A stretch of DNA of 64,000 bases from CAYJFD01 sp964369605 (GCA_964369605.1 CAYJFD010000004.1:21264-85263); one strand, 5' to 3'. Shown: positions 44,005 to 54,530, counted from the first letter of the stretch. Notes: generated by a model from the letters alone, not told the origin. Program-made: numbers and translations.

Positions 44005-46263
44005 ATGGACAAATCAAAATCATTTCAATTATTAGTAGATAAGGAATTTGAGGAACTTCGCTTGGCAACTATAAAGCGTTGCGAATCTCAAGAAGAGTAT
44101 GAACAAGTACTAAAGGCCTTTGAATTCGCTAAAAATGCTCATAGTCACATGACTAGGCGTTCATCTGAGCCCTATATTATACACCCTATTTCTGTAGCTA
44201 AAATAGTTGTACAAGAAATAGGATTAGGCTATAAATCCATAGTAGCAGCTCTTCTTCATGATGTAGTAGAAGATACTGACTACACCGTAGAAGATATAGA
44301 GCGCCTTTTTGGAGAAAAAGTAGCATCATTAGTTGATGGTCTTACTAAAATTAAAATAGCTTTTGAGTCCAAGGATATATCATCTCAAGCCGAAAACTTT
44401 AGAAGAATAATTCTCACATTAAATGACGATGTGAGAGTTGTTCTTATTAAGCTTGCAGATAGACTTCATAATCTTCGTACCCTACAACACATGCCTGAGA
44501 GAAAGAAGGATAAGATACTGAGTGAAACGATGTATATATTTATCCCCCTAGCTCACCGTTTGGGTCTTTACAATATGAAGACTGAGATGGAAAATATATG
44601 GTTAAGGTATAAGGAACCTGATGCTTACAATCAAATCCAAGAAAAACTAGATCTTATTATCAGTGAGAGAGGAGGAGATATCGATAAGTTTATTGCTCCT
44701 ATTGAGAAATTTCTAGTTGCCCAGAATTATAATTTCCGCATACTTAAACGCACTAAATCACCCTACTCTATCTGGAACAAGATGCAAACAAAGGGTGTTA
44801 CATTTGAGGAGATTTATGACATCTATGCAGTAAGAGTTATCTTCAGCCTACCTGAAGGTAGTAAACAAGATGAGAGGGCAGAATGTTACAAGATATACCT
44901 ACATATATCAGACATCTACTACACTAATAAGCAAAGAAGTAGAGACTGGATTGCAAATCCTAAGGGTAATGGATATGAGGCGCTGCACTGCACCGCAATG
45001 AGTAAGACAGAGAAGTCTGGACAGTGGGTAGAGGTGCAGATTCGCACCCAAAAGATGAATGAAATCGCAGAGAAAGGAATCGCGGCACACTGGAGATATA
45101 AGCGTGATGAGCCTAACTCTAGAGAGAGCGAGCTAGATAAATGGTTAGATGCAGTAAAAGATGTAATAGCTAGTACTGACGTAAGTGCATTAAAATTCTT
45201 AGACAACTTCCACGATAATATCACGGATTCTGAAATATATGTATTTACTCCAAAAGGGGACTCAAAAGCTATTAAAAAGGGGGCTACTGCCTTGGACTTT
45301 GCCTATTACATTCATACTGAAGTAGGAAACACTGCTATCGCCGCTAAAGTTAACTACAAACTTGTCCCTGTTTCCACTAGACTCAAGAGTGGAGACCTTG
45401 TAGAGATCATTACCGCTGAATCGCAAAAACCTCAAAAAGAGTGGCTAGAATTCTTAAAGACAACTAGAGCTATCAACCACGTAGTAGAGGCCTTGAAAGA
45501 AACCAGTGATGGGGATATAATAACTATAGGTAGAACTATGCTTGAAAAAGAGCTTGAGAAGCTTAATGTAAAACTGACAGGTAGAGTTTTAGATAAGCTA
45601 GTAACAGCCTATGAATTAAATAATAAGGAAGAACTATATTCTAAACTTTTCTCAAAAGTTATAGACACAAAATCTATAGAGAAAACTATAAAGAAAAATG
45701 CACCTAACAAGAATGTTATCTACCATACGCTCAAATTCTTAAATCCAAGTAAAGATAAGCGTAAGGAAAAAAATGAACAGTTATCTAAGTTAGGAAAGAA
45801 TCAAGACTATATCCTAGAGGAAAATATAAAGGAGAAAACTCTTAATTACATTATAGCAGACTGCTGCCATCCTATACCTGGAGACGGCGTTGTAGCATTC
45901 GTGAATGATAAGGAAGATGTTATTATACACAAGAAGACGTGTAGTATAGCTGAAAGTTTAGCAGCTACAAAAGGAGAAAGAATTATTAATGCTAAGTGGA
46001 GTAAGCATAGTACTCTCTCGTCTCTTGCACGTATTAAAATAGTAGGAATCGATAGAATGGGAATACTTAGTGATGTCGCGAGGCTTACATCGGCTGAGCT
46101 TAGTATTAATATGAGAAGAGTGGAAATGCAGGCTCACGACAATATTGTCGATGGAGAGATTGACTGCTACGTTAGAAATACTGATGACCTTGACAGGTTA
46201 ATAAAGAAACTACAAAGTATCAAAGGCATAGAAAGCGTGATACGTACTGATATAACTGAATAA
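44005..46263 (+). CDS. rel: bifunctional (p)ppGpp synthetase/hydrolase (Rel/SpoT family)
   Basis: This 752-aa enzyme makes and degrades the alarmone (p)ppGpp. It has an intact HD hydrolase domain (PYIIHPISVAKIV, H85-D86 in LLHDVVEDT), a synthetase domain with YDIYAVRVIF, GYEALH and VEVQIRT, a TGS domain (VFTPKGDSKAIKKGATALDFAYYIH) and a C-terminal ACT domain. Both activities look intact. It lies 17 nt after hydG and 7 nt before the Ig-like lipoprotein gene. Confidence 0.96.
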   Translation: MDKSKSFQLLVDKEFEELRLATIKRCESQEEYEQVLKAFEFAKNAHSHMTRRSSEPYIIHPISVAKIVVQEIGLGYKSIVAALLHDVVEDTDYTVEDIERLFGEKVASLVDGLTKIKIAFESKDISSQAENFRRIILTLNDDVRVVLIKLADRLHNLRTLQHMPERKKDKILSETMYIFIPLAHRLGLYNMKTEMENIWLRYKEPDAYNQIQEKLDLIISERGGDIDKFIAPIEKFLVAQNYNFRILKRTKSPYSIWNKMQTKGVTFEEIYDIYAVRVIFSLPEGSKQDERAECYKIYLHISDIYYTNKQRSRDWIANPKGNGYEALHCTAMSKTEKSGQWVEVQIRTQKMNEIAEKGIAAHWRYKRDEPNSRESELDKWLDAVKDVIASTDVSALKFLDNFHDNITDSEIYVFTPKGDSKAIKKGATALDFAYYIHTEVGNTAIAAKVNYKLVPVSTRLKSGDLVEIITAESQKPQKEWLEFLKTTRAINHVVEALKETSDGDIITIGRTMLEKELEKLNVKLTGRVLDKLVTAYELNNKEELYSKLFSKVIDTKSIEKTIKKNAPNKNVIYHTLKFLNPSKDKRKEKNEQLSKLGKNQDYILEENIKEKTLNYIIADCCHPIPGDGVVAFVNDKEDVIIHKKTCSIAESLAATKGERIINAKWSKHSTLSSLARIKIVGIDRMGILSDVARLTSAELSINMRRVEMQAHDNIVDGEIDCYVRNTDDLDRLIKKLQSIKGIESVIRTDITE

Positions 46264-46270
46264 AATATTT

Positions 46271-48063
46271 ATGAATAAAAAGAAACAGCATATTGGATTA
46301 TACATTTTCGTTATTATCCTCTTTTCCAGCATATTTTTCGACTCATGCGCAAATGTCTCAGCTGGTCCAAGTGGAGGTGTAAAAGATACGATTCCGCCTG
46401 TGATAACGGCGATCTTCCCTCCCCTAGATAATACTATGCACCCTAGAGGCGTGAAGGCCAGTTCTATCTCTATTGAATTTGATGAGTACATAAAGCTCAA
46501 TAATCCGATGAACAATATCTTCGTTTCTCCGCCACAAGAAAAACCTATTGAAACTAAGATTAAAGGTAAAAGGTTAATTGTTTCATTTCAGGAGCCTCTT
46601 GACTCAGCTACCACATATAGCATAGACTATGGAAGAGCTATTCAAGATAACAATGAGGGTAACCAATATCCTGGACTTATTTATAGTTTCTCTACTGGAC
46701 CTGAAATAGATTCTCTATATGTTAGTGGAACGATTCAAGATTCAAAGACCCTTTCTCCTATCGAGAATGCCACTATCCTATTCCATACAGACCATTCTGA
46801 CTCAGCTGTATATAAAATTAAACCTGCTGGTGCAGCAAAATCTGACACTTGGGGCTATTTTAGAGCTGTAAACCTAAAAGCAGGTTCTTATAGAGTATAC
46901 GCTATCTCAGATCAAAATAATAATCAGATATATGATCCTGATTCTGAAGAAATAGCCTTCATGGATAGTCTTTTTATCCCAGAAAAGGTAATGAGTCCCG
47001 ACTCTTTAGAGTTACAGATCTTTGATATGAAAGATACTATAAATTGTCTCTCTCGCCCGTCTGAACTCAGATTATCTTTATTTAAAGAGATATCAACTAG
47101 ACAGTTTTTAAAGAGTAGTGGTAGACACGCAGAAAGAATGGTATATCTTACCTTTGGTGCTCCTGATGCTCAAATAAAGTCATTTAGATTCCTAGATGTG
47201 AGTAAAGATGCCGAGATATTATCAGAGTACAACACTATGAAAGACAGTCTTGCTATCTGGATAAATTATCAAAAAAAGATAAAGGATACTATCAGGATGA
47301 GGGTTGAGTATAAGAAGCTGGATGATTCTCTAGGAGTACTTGTTGATGAGATCGATACTATTAGGTTAAGTATGCCTAAGAAAAAATATAAAGAAAATGA
47401 AAGAGGTGAAATGATAGAGGAAAAGGATACTGTAGCAAAATATAAACTCAATGCTGTAGCAGAGAATATCAATCAAGATGGACTAGAGCTAGAGTTCGAC
47501 TTCCCTCTACTCACTACTGCATTTGATTCTATAAAAGTTACATCTATAAGTGCCAAACAGCAGTCCTCAGATNNNNNNNNNNAAAATATTTAATTCGCCT
47601 AGACAAAGAATTAGAGCCGGGCTACGAATACATTTTTAAATTTCCACATAGACAGTTCTTTGATATTAATGGACTACCTTGTGACAGTTTAGAAAAGAAA
47701 TTTACACTCCCTAATGACGAGAGCCTATCTTCTATTACTATTAATGCTCAGGATGTAGAAAGTAACTATATAGTAGAGCTGACTGACTCCAAGAGAAGCA
47801 AAGTACTCAGAAAATATTTCATCTCCGATACGACATCACTCCTCTTCCCTTATCTTAAAGCAGATAAATATAGTATTCGTATCACGAATGACAAAAATGG
47901 TAACGGACTAATAGATACTGGTAATCTATTAGAAAAAATACAACCAGAGAAGGTTATTCTGTACAAATTTGGAGAAGGTAACAGTGACGATGCCTACATC
48001 CTAGACCTTCCAGAGAAGATGGAGCTAGAACAAACCCTAAATTTTAAAGAGCTATTTAAATGA
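46271..48063 (+). CDS. Ig-like (Big_5) domain lipoprotein, interrupted by an assembly gap
   Basis: The product starts with a lipoprotein signal (lipid Cys in IFFDSC) and the common Bacteroidota opening GPSGGVKDTIPPVI. A Big_5-type Ig-like domain and a carboxypeptidase-regulatory-like domain follow (VSGTIQDSKTLSPIENATI, YRVYAISDQNNNQIYDPDSEE). Ten Ns at 47573-47582 fall inside the gene. After them a single open frame, one register off, runs to a TGA at 48061-48063 and includes a second DKNGNGLIDTGN calcium-like loop. The true gap length must be 2 modulo 3, not 10. The stop overlaps the next ATG (ATGA). Function unknown. Confidence 0.85.
47573..47582. other. assembly gap (10 Ns)
   Basis: Ten undetermined bases inside the Ig-like lipoprotein gene. 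Ten is a placeholder size: the flanking coding frames do not meet unless the missing length is 2 modulo 3. Confidence 0.95.
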
Positions 48064-48731
48064 TAAAAAAAATAATAATCTTCATTCTATTGAGTGTAAG
48101 TCTTCCGACTATTGTCAATGCACAAATTGGAACTATTCGTGATACCACCTCTTTAGAGGTAAGTTCTATAAAACCGCCAGAGCACCTTATCGGTATTAAA
48201 TATGGAGTAGCATTTACAAATGTTATGTCTTCCCCAGATTTAAAAACGACAGGTGTATTTGCACCCTTTAATGTATCTATACTTTATACGCGTTACCAAC
48301 CTCTTTGGTCTACTATTGATTACTTTGGATTTCAAGTAGGCCTTCGTTATGGTTCTGCAGGTTTCACCTCCCTAGCTAATATTGGGGGCATGGACCAGAC
48401 AGTAACAAATATTGAGCTACCCGTACTGACGGCATTCAATTTTGACGTAGGTAAACGCTTCCGCATCTTACTAAGTCTGGGTTTCTTCGGAGGCTATCGC
48501 CTTACGACTACTAGAGAAACCTGGGACTGCTATGATCAAAGACTTGATTTTGGTATCCTAGGGAATCTGGGGTTTGCGATAAAGCTACATCCATTTGAAC
48601 TACATATAGAAGGTGGATATCAATATTCGCTACTATCGTATTATCACTCAGAAAGGCAAAGTACCCTTTATCATATATCTGTTCAACCTACACAAATTAA
48701 TTTTAGTTTATCCCTACATTATCATTTCTAA
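48060..48731 (+). CDS. PorT-like outer-membrane beta-barrel protein
   Basis: This 223-aa product has a signal peptide (MIKKIIIFILLSVSLPTIVNAQ) and a small barrel of about eight strands with GIKYGVAFTNVM, FGFQVGLRYGSAGF and a final strand INFSLSLHYHF ending in Phe, typical of outer-membrane barrels. It resembles the porT-family/OMP_b-brl_2 group without a firm assignment. Its ATG overlaps the TGA of the Ig-like gene, and its stop overlaps the ispG ATG by 1 nt. Confidence 0.75.
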   Translation: MIKKIIIFILLSVSLPTIVNAQIGTIRDTTSLEVSSIKPPEHLIGIKYGVAFTNVMSSPDLKTTGVFAPFNVSILYTRYQPLWSTIDYFGFQVGLRYGSAGFTSLANIGGMDQTVTNIELPVLTAFNFDVGKRFRILLSLGFFGGYRLTTTRETWDCYDQRLDFGILGNLGFAIKLHPFELHIEGGYQYSLLSYYHSERQSTLYHISVQPTQINFSLSLHYHF

Positions 48732-50047
48732 TGCAAAATATTATAGCAGATATAAAGGGACTAAAACTAGGAAAAGGCTCAGAGCTTGCTCTTCAGAGTA
48801 TGTGTAACTGTCCAACAAGTGATGTTGAAGCTTCCGTGAAGCAATGTCAAGAACTTTATCAAGCGGGTGCACAGCTTATTAGGTTAACCATTCAGGGTAG
48901 AGCAGAGCTGGAAGCGCTAAAGATTATCAAGCAGAGGCTAGGAGAATTAAATATCCCAACACCCCTTGTCGCAGATATTCATTTTTCTTCTGAACTAGCT
49001 ATTGCGGCAGCAATGGGAATAGCAGATAAAGTAAGGATTAATCCTGGCAACTTTGCCAAGGAACACACAAGTGCTAGGGCTCAGTTTAGCAGACTCATCA
49101 AGGCATGCAAGGAATATAACACCGCTATACGTATAGGTATTAATCACGGCTCTTTGGGCGAAAGGATAACTACTTTATATGGGAATACCCCCCAAGCTAT
49201 GGCCGAGGCCATGAAAGAATGGGTAGAAATGTGTATTGAAGAAAACTTTTTCAATGTAGTTTTATCTTTAAAGGCAAGTAATGCGCTTGTGATGTCTGAG
49301 GCTTATACTTTATTATATGACTGGATGGAAAGTAAGGGCAGAATTTTCCCTTTACATCTTGGTGTAACTGAGGCTGGGAACGGTGATATGGGAAGGATAA
49401 AATCGGCTGTCGGACTCGCTCCTTTGTTAAGTAGAGGTATAGGTGAAACAATTAGAGTATCACTAACAGAGAATCCGAGTAATGAAATAGAAGCATCTAA
49501 GATTATTAGGCGATTTTATCTTGAGCCTCGACCGAAGGTTGAACTTAACAACAAGGCTGAAGGAAAGGTCGAGTTAAGGGTTGATGTTGCGTCCTACGAT
49601 GAGTTTATTATATATAGCTCGCTAGCTCTTGGCAAAGGACTAGTGGAAAAGGAATTTACCGACTTTGATATAAAGGGAAGGATAAATGAGAATGATATTG
49701 CACCAAAGGTGCTTGAAAACTTCAAATCCAACATACTCCAAGCGGCTAGAATTCGTTTTGACAAATGCGAATATGTAGCCTGCCCAGGGTGTGGACGTAC
49801 TCAATATGATTTGGAGCAGGCACTTGATAGTGTAAAGGAGGCTACTTCGCACCTCAAGGGTTACATCATAGCAGTTATGGGCTGCATAGTAAATGGCCCT
49901 GGAGAGATGGCAGACGCTGATTTTGGTTATGTAGGAGAAGGTAAAGGAAAGGTGTCAATATATTCTGGGAAAAACAGGATTTATAGTTCGATTCCTCAAG
50001 AGGAAGCACTAAATTTACTCGTAAAATTAATTGAAGATAAAGAATAA
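48731..50047 (+). CDS. ispG: 4-hydroxy-3-methylbut-2-enyl-diphosphate synthase IspG, intermediate length
   Basis: IspG converts MEcPP to HMBPP in the non-mevalonate isoprenoid pathway. The 438-aa protein has the TIM-barrel start ALQSMCNCPTSDVEASV, PLVADIHF, KVRINPGN and the cluster-binding end with CPGCGRTQYDLE and GCIVNGPGEM. Typical Bacteroidota IspG is near 600 aa with a large middle domain, and the common bacterial form is near 370. Here the middle domain is about 70 residues. The start fits the 1-nt overlap with the gene before. No break in the frame is visible. Confidence 0.93.
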   Translation: MQNIIADIKGLKLGKGSELALQSMCNCPTSDVEASVKQCQELYQAGAQLIRLTIQGRAELEALKIIKQRLGELNIPTPLVADIHFSSELAIAAAMGIADKVRINPGNFAKEHTSARAQFSRLIKACKEYNTAIRIGINHGSLGERITTLYGNTPQAMAEAMKEWVEMCIEENFFNVVLSLKASNALVMSEAYTLLYDWMESKGRIFPLHLGVTEAGNGDMGRIKSAVGLAPLLSRGIGETIRVSLTENPSNEIEASKIIRRFYLEPRPKVELNNKAEGKVELRVDVASYDEFIIYSSLALGKGLVEKEFTDFDIKGRINENDIAPKVLENFKSNILQAARIRFDKCEYVACPGCGRTQYDLEQALDSVKEATSHLKGYIIAVMGCIVNGPGEMADADFGYVGEGKGKVSIYSGKNRIYSSIPQEEALNLLVKLIEDKE

Positions 50048-50080
50048 TCAGAATAATAAGGATATAAGAATTTTTTTTTG

Positions 50081-50088
50081 TATTTTTG
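50081..50088 (+). promoter_or_regulatory. -7 promoter element of carAB
   Basis: TATTTTTG matches TAnnTTTG after a T-run. Predicted start near 50095 leaves a leader of about 100 nt before the carA ATG. Confidence 0.5.
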
Positions 50089-50105
50089 CGTTTGTGAAGT
50101 GGATA

Positions 50106-50177
50106 TTAGACTAGGGTCTAATAAGTGGTGAAACACTAAGTATATTTCCTTAGTGTTATTAATTTTAATTTTTTTAG
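50106..50177 (+). promoter_or_regulatory. structured carAB leader, attenuator candidate
   Basis: The leader holds a 6-bp hairpin (TTAGAC/GTCTAA, 50106-50121) and a 9-bp hairpin (AACACTAAG at 50132-50140 with CTTAGTGTT at 50149-50157) followed by a T-rich stretch. The second looks like an intrinsic terminator upstream of a pyrimidine/arginine gene, so attenuation is plausible. Confidence 0.5.
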
Positions 50178-50193
50178 GAAAATTTACTAACGA

Positions 50194-51267
50194 ATGAAAA
50201 AAGCAGTATTACATCTACAGAATAGCCTTGAATTTCAAGGCTATTCATTTGGATATGAGTCTCAGATTGATGGGGAAGTCGTATTCAGCACAGCTATGGT
50301 CGGATATCCTGAATCTCTTACAGACCCATCATATTCAGGTCAGATTCTTTGTATCACCTACCCTATTGTCGGGAATTATGGACTACCTGAGGATTTATTT
50401 GAGGATAATGGATTATCTACAAATTTTGAATCAGACAAGATCTATGTTAGAGGGGTTATCGTTTCTGACTATTCGATGAAGAATAGCCACTGGAGTTCTG
50501 TTAAGAGCCTTGACCAATGGCTAAAAGAGCATAAGATTCCTGGAATTTGGTGTGTTGATACGAGAGAGATTACAAAAATCCTTAGAGAAAAGGGCTCTAT
50601 GCTAGGTGCTATTGTCCCAGAAGGATGTGAACAAATTACAGAATACTATGACCCAGCTACTGAAAATCAGATAGACCTAGTAAGCTGTAAGGAGGTTATT
50701 CGCTATGAGCAAGAAGGAGCTAAAAAAACGGTAGTACTAGTTGACTGCGGAGTAAAACATAACATTATTAGATGTCTACTAAAGCGCAACGTTAATGTCA
50801 TCCGAGTTCCTTGGGATTATGATTTTAATACGCTTGAATTTGACGGCTTATTTATCTCAAATGGTCCAGGAGACCCTGACCACGCTAGTAAGACTGTGGA
50901 GCATATTAAGGCTACGATAGACAAAAAGATTCCTATTTTTGGAATATGTATGGGTAACCAACTTTTAGCTAAGGCTGCTGGAGCTAGTACTTTTAAACTT
51001 AAGTATGGCCACAGAAGTCATAACCAACCTGTTCGCCAAGTAGGTACAAACAGATGTTTTGTTACTTCTCAGAATCATGGTTATGCTGTTGACGATACTA
51101 AGTTACCTAATGGATGGAGTCCTCTTTTTGTAAATATGAATGATGGAACAAATGAAGGTATTAAGCACGAGAGTGGTTTATTCTTCTCAGCACAGTTCCA
51201 CCCTGAGGCATGTAGTGGTCCTACAGACACTGAATTTTTATTCGATGAATTTATTAACCTTCTTTAG
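50194..51267 (+). CDS. carA: carbamoyl-phosphate synthase small (glutaminase) subunit
   Basis: CarA hydrolyses glutamine to supply ammonia to CarB. The 357-aa protein has the CarA N-terminal domain (QIDGEVVFSTAMVGYPESLTD) and a class I glutaminase domain with the nucleophile Cys in FGICMGNQ, LKYGHRSHNQPV, and His and Glu of the triad in QFHPEA. carB starts 11 nt downstream. The product feeds pyrimidine and arginine synthesis; pyrC of the same pathway is at 9528. Confidence 0.97.
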   Translation: MKKAVLHLQNSLEFQGYSFGYESQIDGEVVFSTAMVGYPESLTDPSYSGQILCITYPIVGNYGLPEDLFEDNGLSTNFESDKIYVRGVIVSDYSMKNSHWSSVKSLDQWLKEHKIPGIWCVDTREITKILREKGSMLGAIVPEGCEQITEYYDPATENQIDLVSCKEVIRYEQEGAKKTVVLVDCGVKHNIIRCLLKRNVNVIRVPWDYDFNTLEFDGLFISNGPGDPDHASKTVEHIKATIDKKIPIFGICMGNQLLAKAAGASTFKLKYGHRSHNQPVRQVGTNRCFVTSQNHGYAVDDTKLPNGWSPLFVNMNDGTNEGIKHESGLFFSAQFHPEACSGPTDTEFLFDEFINLL

Positions 51268-51278
51268 TCAATATTGAT

Positions 51279-54200
51279 ATGTTAGATAACACAATTAAAA
51301 AAGTCCTATTATTAGGATCAGGTGCATTAAAAATAGGTGAAGCTGGAGAATTTGACTATTCAGGCTCTCAAGCTCTAAAAGCGATGAAAGAGGAAGGTAT
51401 AGAAACCATCCTTATTAATCCAAATATTGCTACGGTACAGACTTCAGAAGGAGTAGCAGATAAAATTTACTTCCTACCAGTTACCCCATACTTCGTAGAA
51501 AAGGTAATTCAGAAGGAAAAACCACAAGGAATACTTCTTGCATTTGGAGGGCAGACTGCTCTGAACTGCGGAGTAAAGCTATATCAAAGCGGTATTATTG
51601 AGAAATATAATCTAAAAGTTCTTGGTACTCCTGTTCAAGCGATTATGGATACGGAAGATCGTGAATTATTCGTTCAAAAGCTAGATCAAATAGATGTTAA
51701 GACTATAAAGAGTCATGCAGTTAACAATATTGAAGATGCTGTTACAGCTGCAGAGGAACTTGGTTATCCAGTTATCATCCGTGCAGCTTATGCTCTAGGA
51801 GGATTAGGCTCAGGATTCTGTGATAACAAAGAAGAGCTGATTAAATTAGCCGAGAACTCATTCTCATACTCGCCTCAGGTACTTGTTGAAAAGTCACTTA
51901 AGGGATGGAAAGAAATAGAATACGAAGTAGTTAGAGATGCTTATGACAACTGTATCACAGTTTGTAATATGGAAAACTTTGACCCACTTGGTATTCATAC
52001 AGGAGAAAGTATTGTTGTAGCTCCATCACAAACCTTAACAAATAACGAGTATCATTTACTTAGAGAGCTTGCTATCAAGATCGTTCGTCATATTGGAATC
52101 GTTGGAGAATGTAACGTACAGTATGCGTTTGACCCTAAATCAACTGACTATAGAGTTATCGAGGTAAATGCTCGTCTAAGCCGCTCGTCTGCACTAGCAT
52201 CTAAAGCTACTGGTTATCCCCTAGCCTTTGTTGCTGCCAAACTAGGTTTAGGTTATGGCTTATTTGACTTAAAAAATTCTATCACTAAAACGACTACAGC
52301 TTTCTTTGAGCCTGCACTAGACTATATCGTTTGTAAAATCCCTCGTTGGGATCTTACTAAATTCCAAGGTGTATCCCGAGAGATCGGAAGTAGTATGAAA
52401 AGTGTTGGAGAGGTAATGTCAATAGGTAGAACCTTTGAAGAAGCTATTCAGAAAGGTCTTCGTATGATTGGGCAAGGAGCACACGGTTTTGTCGCAAATA
52501 AAGAGATAGTAGTAAATGACATAGATAAGGCACTTAATGAGCCTACTGATAATCGTATTTTTGTCATCGCTAAAGCATTTGATGCTGGATACACTGTAGA
52601 TCAAATTCACGAGCTTACAAAAATAGATAAGTGGTTCTTAGGTAAACTATACAACATCGTAGAAACAAACAATGAATTAGCTGAAGTAAAAGAGCTTCCC
52701 GAACTTTCTCGTGAACTTCTATTTAAAGCCAAGAGTCAAGGTTTCTCTGACTTCCAAATAGGTCGCCAGATTCTAAAAGAGATTGATGATAGCGAAGAGG
52801 GCGTTTCTATCGTTCGTGAATATAGAAAAAGCGTAGGAGTCCTTCCTGTTGTAAAACAAATTGACACACTTGCTGCCGAATACCCTGCTCAAACAAACTA
52901 CCTATACCTAACATACAACGGATGTACATCAGATATCGAATATGTAGATGATAAGAAATCAATCATCGTACTAGGCTCTGGAGCCTACCGTATCGGAAGT
53001 TCTGTAGAATTTGACTGGTGTAGTGTAAACGCGTTAGAGACTATTAGAAAGAGTGGATGGAGAGGAGTTATGATAAACTATAACCCTGAAACTGTATCTA
53101 CTGACTATGATATGTGTGATAGACTATACTTCGATGAACTAACATACGAGAGAGTTATGGACATCTATGAACTAGAGAATCCTCATGGTATGGTTGTTTC
53201 TGTAGGAGGTCAGATTCCAAATAACCTTGCTGTACGCTTAAATGACTCTGGAGTTAACATACTAGGTACTACATCAAAGAGCATTGATAATGCAGAAGAC
53301 AGACATAAGTTCTCTTCTATGCTAGATCGTCTAAATATTGACCAGCCTAGATGGAAGGAGTTAACATCATATAGCGATATCGACGAGTTCGTTAATAACG
53401 TTGGATTCCCTGTACTAGTTAGACCATCTTATGTTCTTTCAGGTGCTGCTATGAATGTATGCTCTAATAAAGTAGAACTTGAAGAGTTCCTAAAACTTGC
53501 CGCTGATGTGTCAAAGAAGCACCCAGTCGTAGTTAGTGAATTCATTCAAAATGCAAAAGAAATAGAATTTGACGCTGTCGCTAATAAAGGGGAAGTTATA
53601 GCCTACGCTATATCTGAACACGTTGAATTTGCTGGTGTACACTCTGGTGATGCAACTATTCAGTTCCCTCCACAAAAGTTATATGTAGAAACAGCTCGAA
53701 GAATTAAAAAGATCGCTAGAATGATAGCCACTGAGCTAGAAATATCTGGTCCTTTCAATATTCAGTTCTTAGCAAAAGAAAATGATATTAAAGTAATCGA
53801 GTGTAACCTAAGAGCTTCTAGAAGTTGTCCTTTCGTCTCTAAGGTTCTTAAGATAAACCTAATAGAGTTAGCTACTAAAGTAATGATTGGAGAAGAGGTT
53901 AGCGCACCTGAAAAGAGTGCCTTTGACCTAGATTACGTAGGTGTAAAAGCCTCACAGTTCTCTTTCTCTCGTCTACAAAAGGCAGACCCAGTACTAGGAG
54001 TAGATATGTCATCAACTGGTGAGGTAGGATGTATTGGAGACGATACGAATGCAGCTATCTTAACTTCTATGCTATCTGTTGGCTACTCTATCCCAGAAAA
54101 GAATATTCTAATTTCAGCTGGCGACGCTCGTCAAAAGGCTGAACTTTTAGGCCCTTGTAATCTTCTTGTGAAGAATGGCTACTCAATATTCGCTACTGGT

Positions 54201-54500
54201 GGAACATATCGATTCCTTCAAGAAAACAATGTACCTTGTCAAAGAGTGTATTGGCCATCAGAAGAAGTCGCTCCACAAGCATTAGAGATGATTCAAGATA
54301 AGAAATTTGACCTTATCGTCAACATCCCTAAAAACTTGACTCAAGTAGAATTAGAAAATGGATATAAAATCCGTAGAGCCTCTATAGACTTCAATATTCC
54401 TCTGATAACTAACCCACGCCTTGCAGCTGCATTTATTATCTCATTCTGCAATATGTCTATTGATGATATCGAGATAAAGAGTTGGTGCGAATACAAGTAA
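51279..54500 (+). CDS. carB: carbamoyl-phosphate synthase large subunit
   Basis: CarB makes carbamoyl phosphate from bicarbonate, ammonia and two ATP. The 1073-aa protein has the two ATP-grasp halves, each opening with a similar motif (VLLLGSGALKIGEAGEFDYSG and IIVLGSGAYRIGSSVEFDW), the central oligomerization domain, and a C-terminal MGS-like allosteric domain (YSIFATGGTYRFLQE). Length is normal. A strong terminator follows 31 nt after the stop. Confidence 0.98.
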   Translation: MLDNTIKKVLLLGSGALKIGEAGEFDYSGSQALKAMKEEGIETILINPNIATVQTSEGVADKIYFLPVTPYFVEKVIQKEKPQGILLAFGGQTALNCGVKLYQSGIIEKYNLKVLGTPVQAIMDTEDRELFVQKLDQIDVKTIKSHAVNNIEDAVTAAEELGYPVIIRAAYALGGLGSGFCDNKEELIKLAENSFSYSPQVLVEKSLKGWKEIEYEVVRDAYDNCITVCNMENFDPLGIHTGESIVVAPSQTLTNNEYHLLRELAIKIVRHIGIVGECNVQYAFDPKSTDYRVIEVNARLSRSSALASKATGYPLAFVAAKLGLGYGLFDLKNSITKTTTAFFEPALDYIVCKIPRWDLTKFQGVSREIGSSMKSVGEVMSIGRTFEEAIQKGLRMIGQGAHGFVANKEIVVNDIDKALNEPTDNRIFVIAKAFDAGYTVDQIHELTKIDKWFLGKLYNIVETNNELAEVKELPELSRELLFKAKSQGFSDFQIGRQILKEIDDSEEGVSIVREYRKSVGVLPVVKQIDTLAAEYPAQTNYLYLTYNGCTSDIEYVDDKKSIIVLGSGAYRIGSSVEFDWCSVNALETIRKSGWRGVMINYNPETVSTDYDMCDRLYFDELTYERVMDIYELENPHGMVVSVGGQIPNNLAVRLNDSGVNILGTTSKSIDNAEDRHKFSSMLDRLNIDQPRWKELTSYSDIDEFVNNVGFPVLVRPSYVLSGAAMNVCSNKVELEEFLKLAADVSKKHPVVVSEFIQNAKEIEFDAVANKGEVIAYAISEHVEFAGVHSGDATIQFPPQKLYVETARRIKKIARMIATELEISGPFNIQFLAKENDIKVIECNLRASRSCPFVSKVLKINLIELATKVMIGEEVSAPEKSAFDLDYVGVKASQFSFSRLQKADPVLGVDMSSTGEVGCIGDDTNAAILTSMLSVGYSIPEKNILISAGDARQKAELLGPCNLLVKNGYSIFATGGTYRFLQENNVPCQRVYWPSEEVAPQALEMIQDKKFDLIVNIPKNLTQVELENGYKIRRASIDFNIPLITNPRLAAAFIISFCNMSIDDIEIKSWCEYK

Positions 54501-54530
54501 TTAAACATCCTTTAACTAGGATGCATATAT

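Noticed and set aside
47573..47593. Early stop of the Ig-like lipoprotein gene just after the Ns
   Set aside because: Produced by reading through a 10-N placeholder in one frame. The open frame beyond the gap clearly continues the same protein to 48063.
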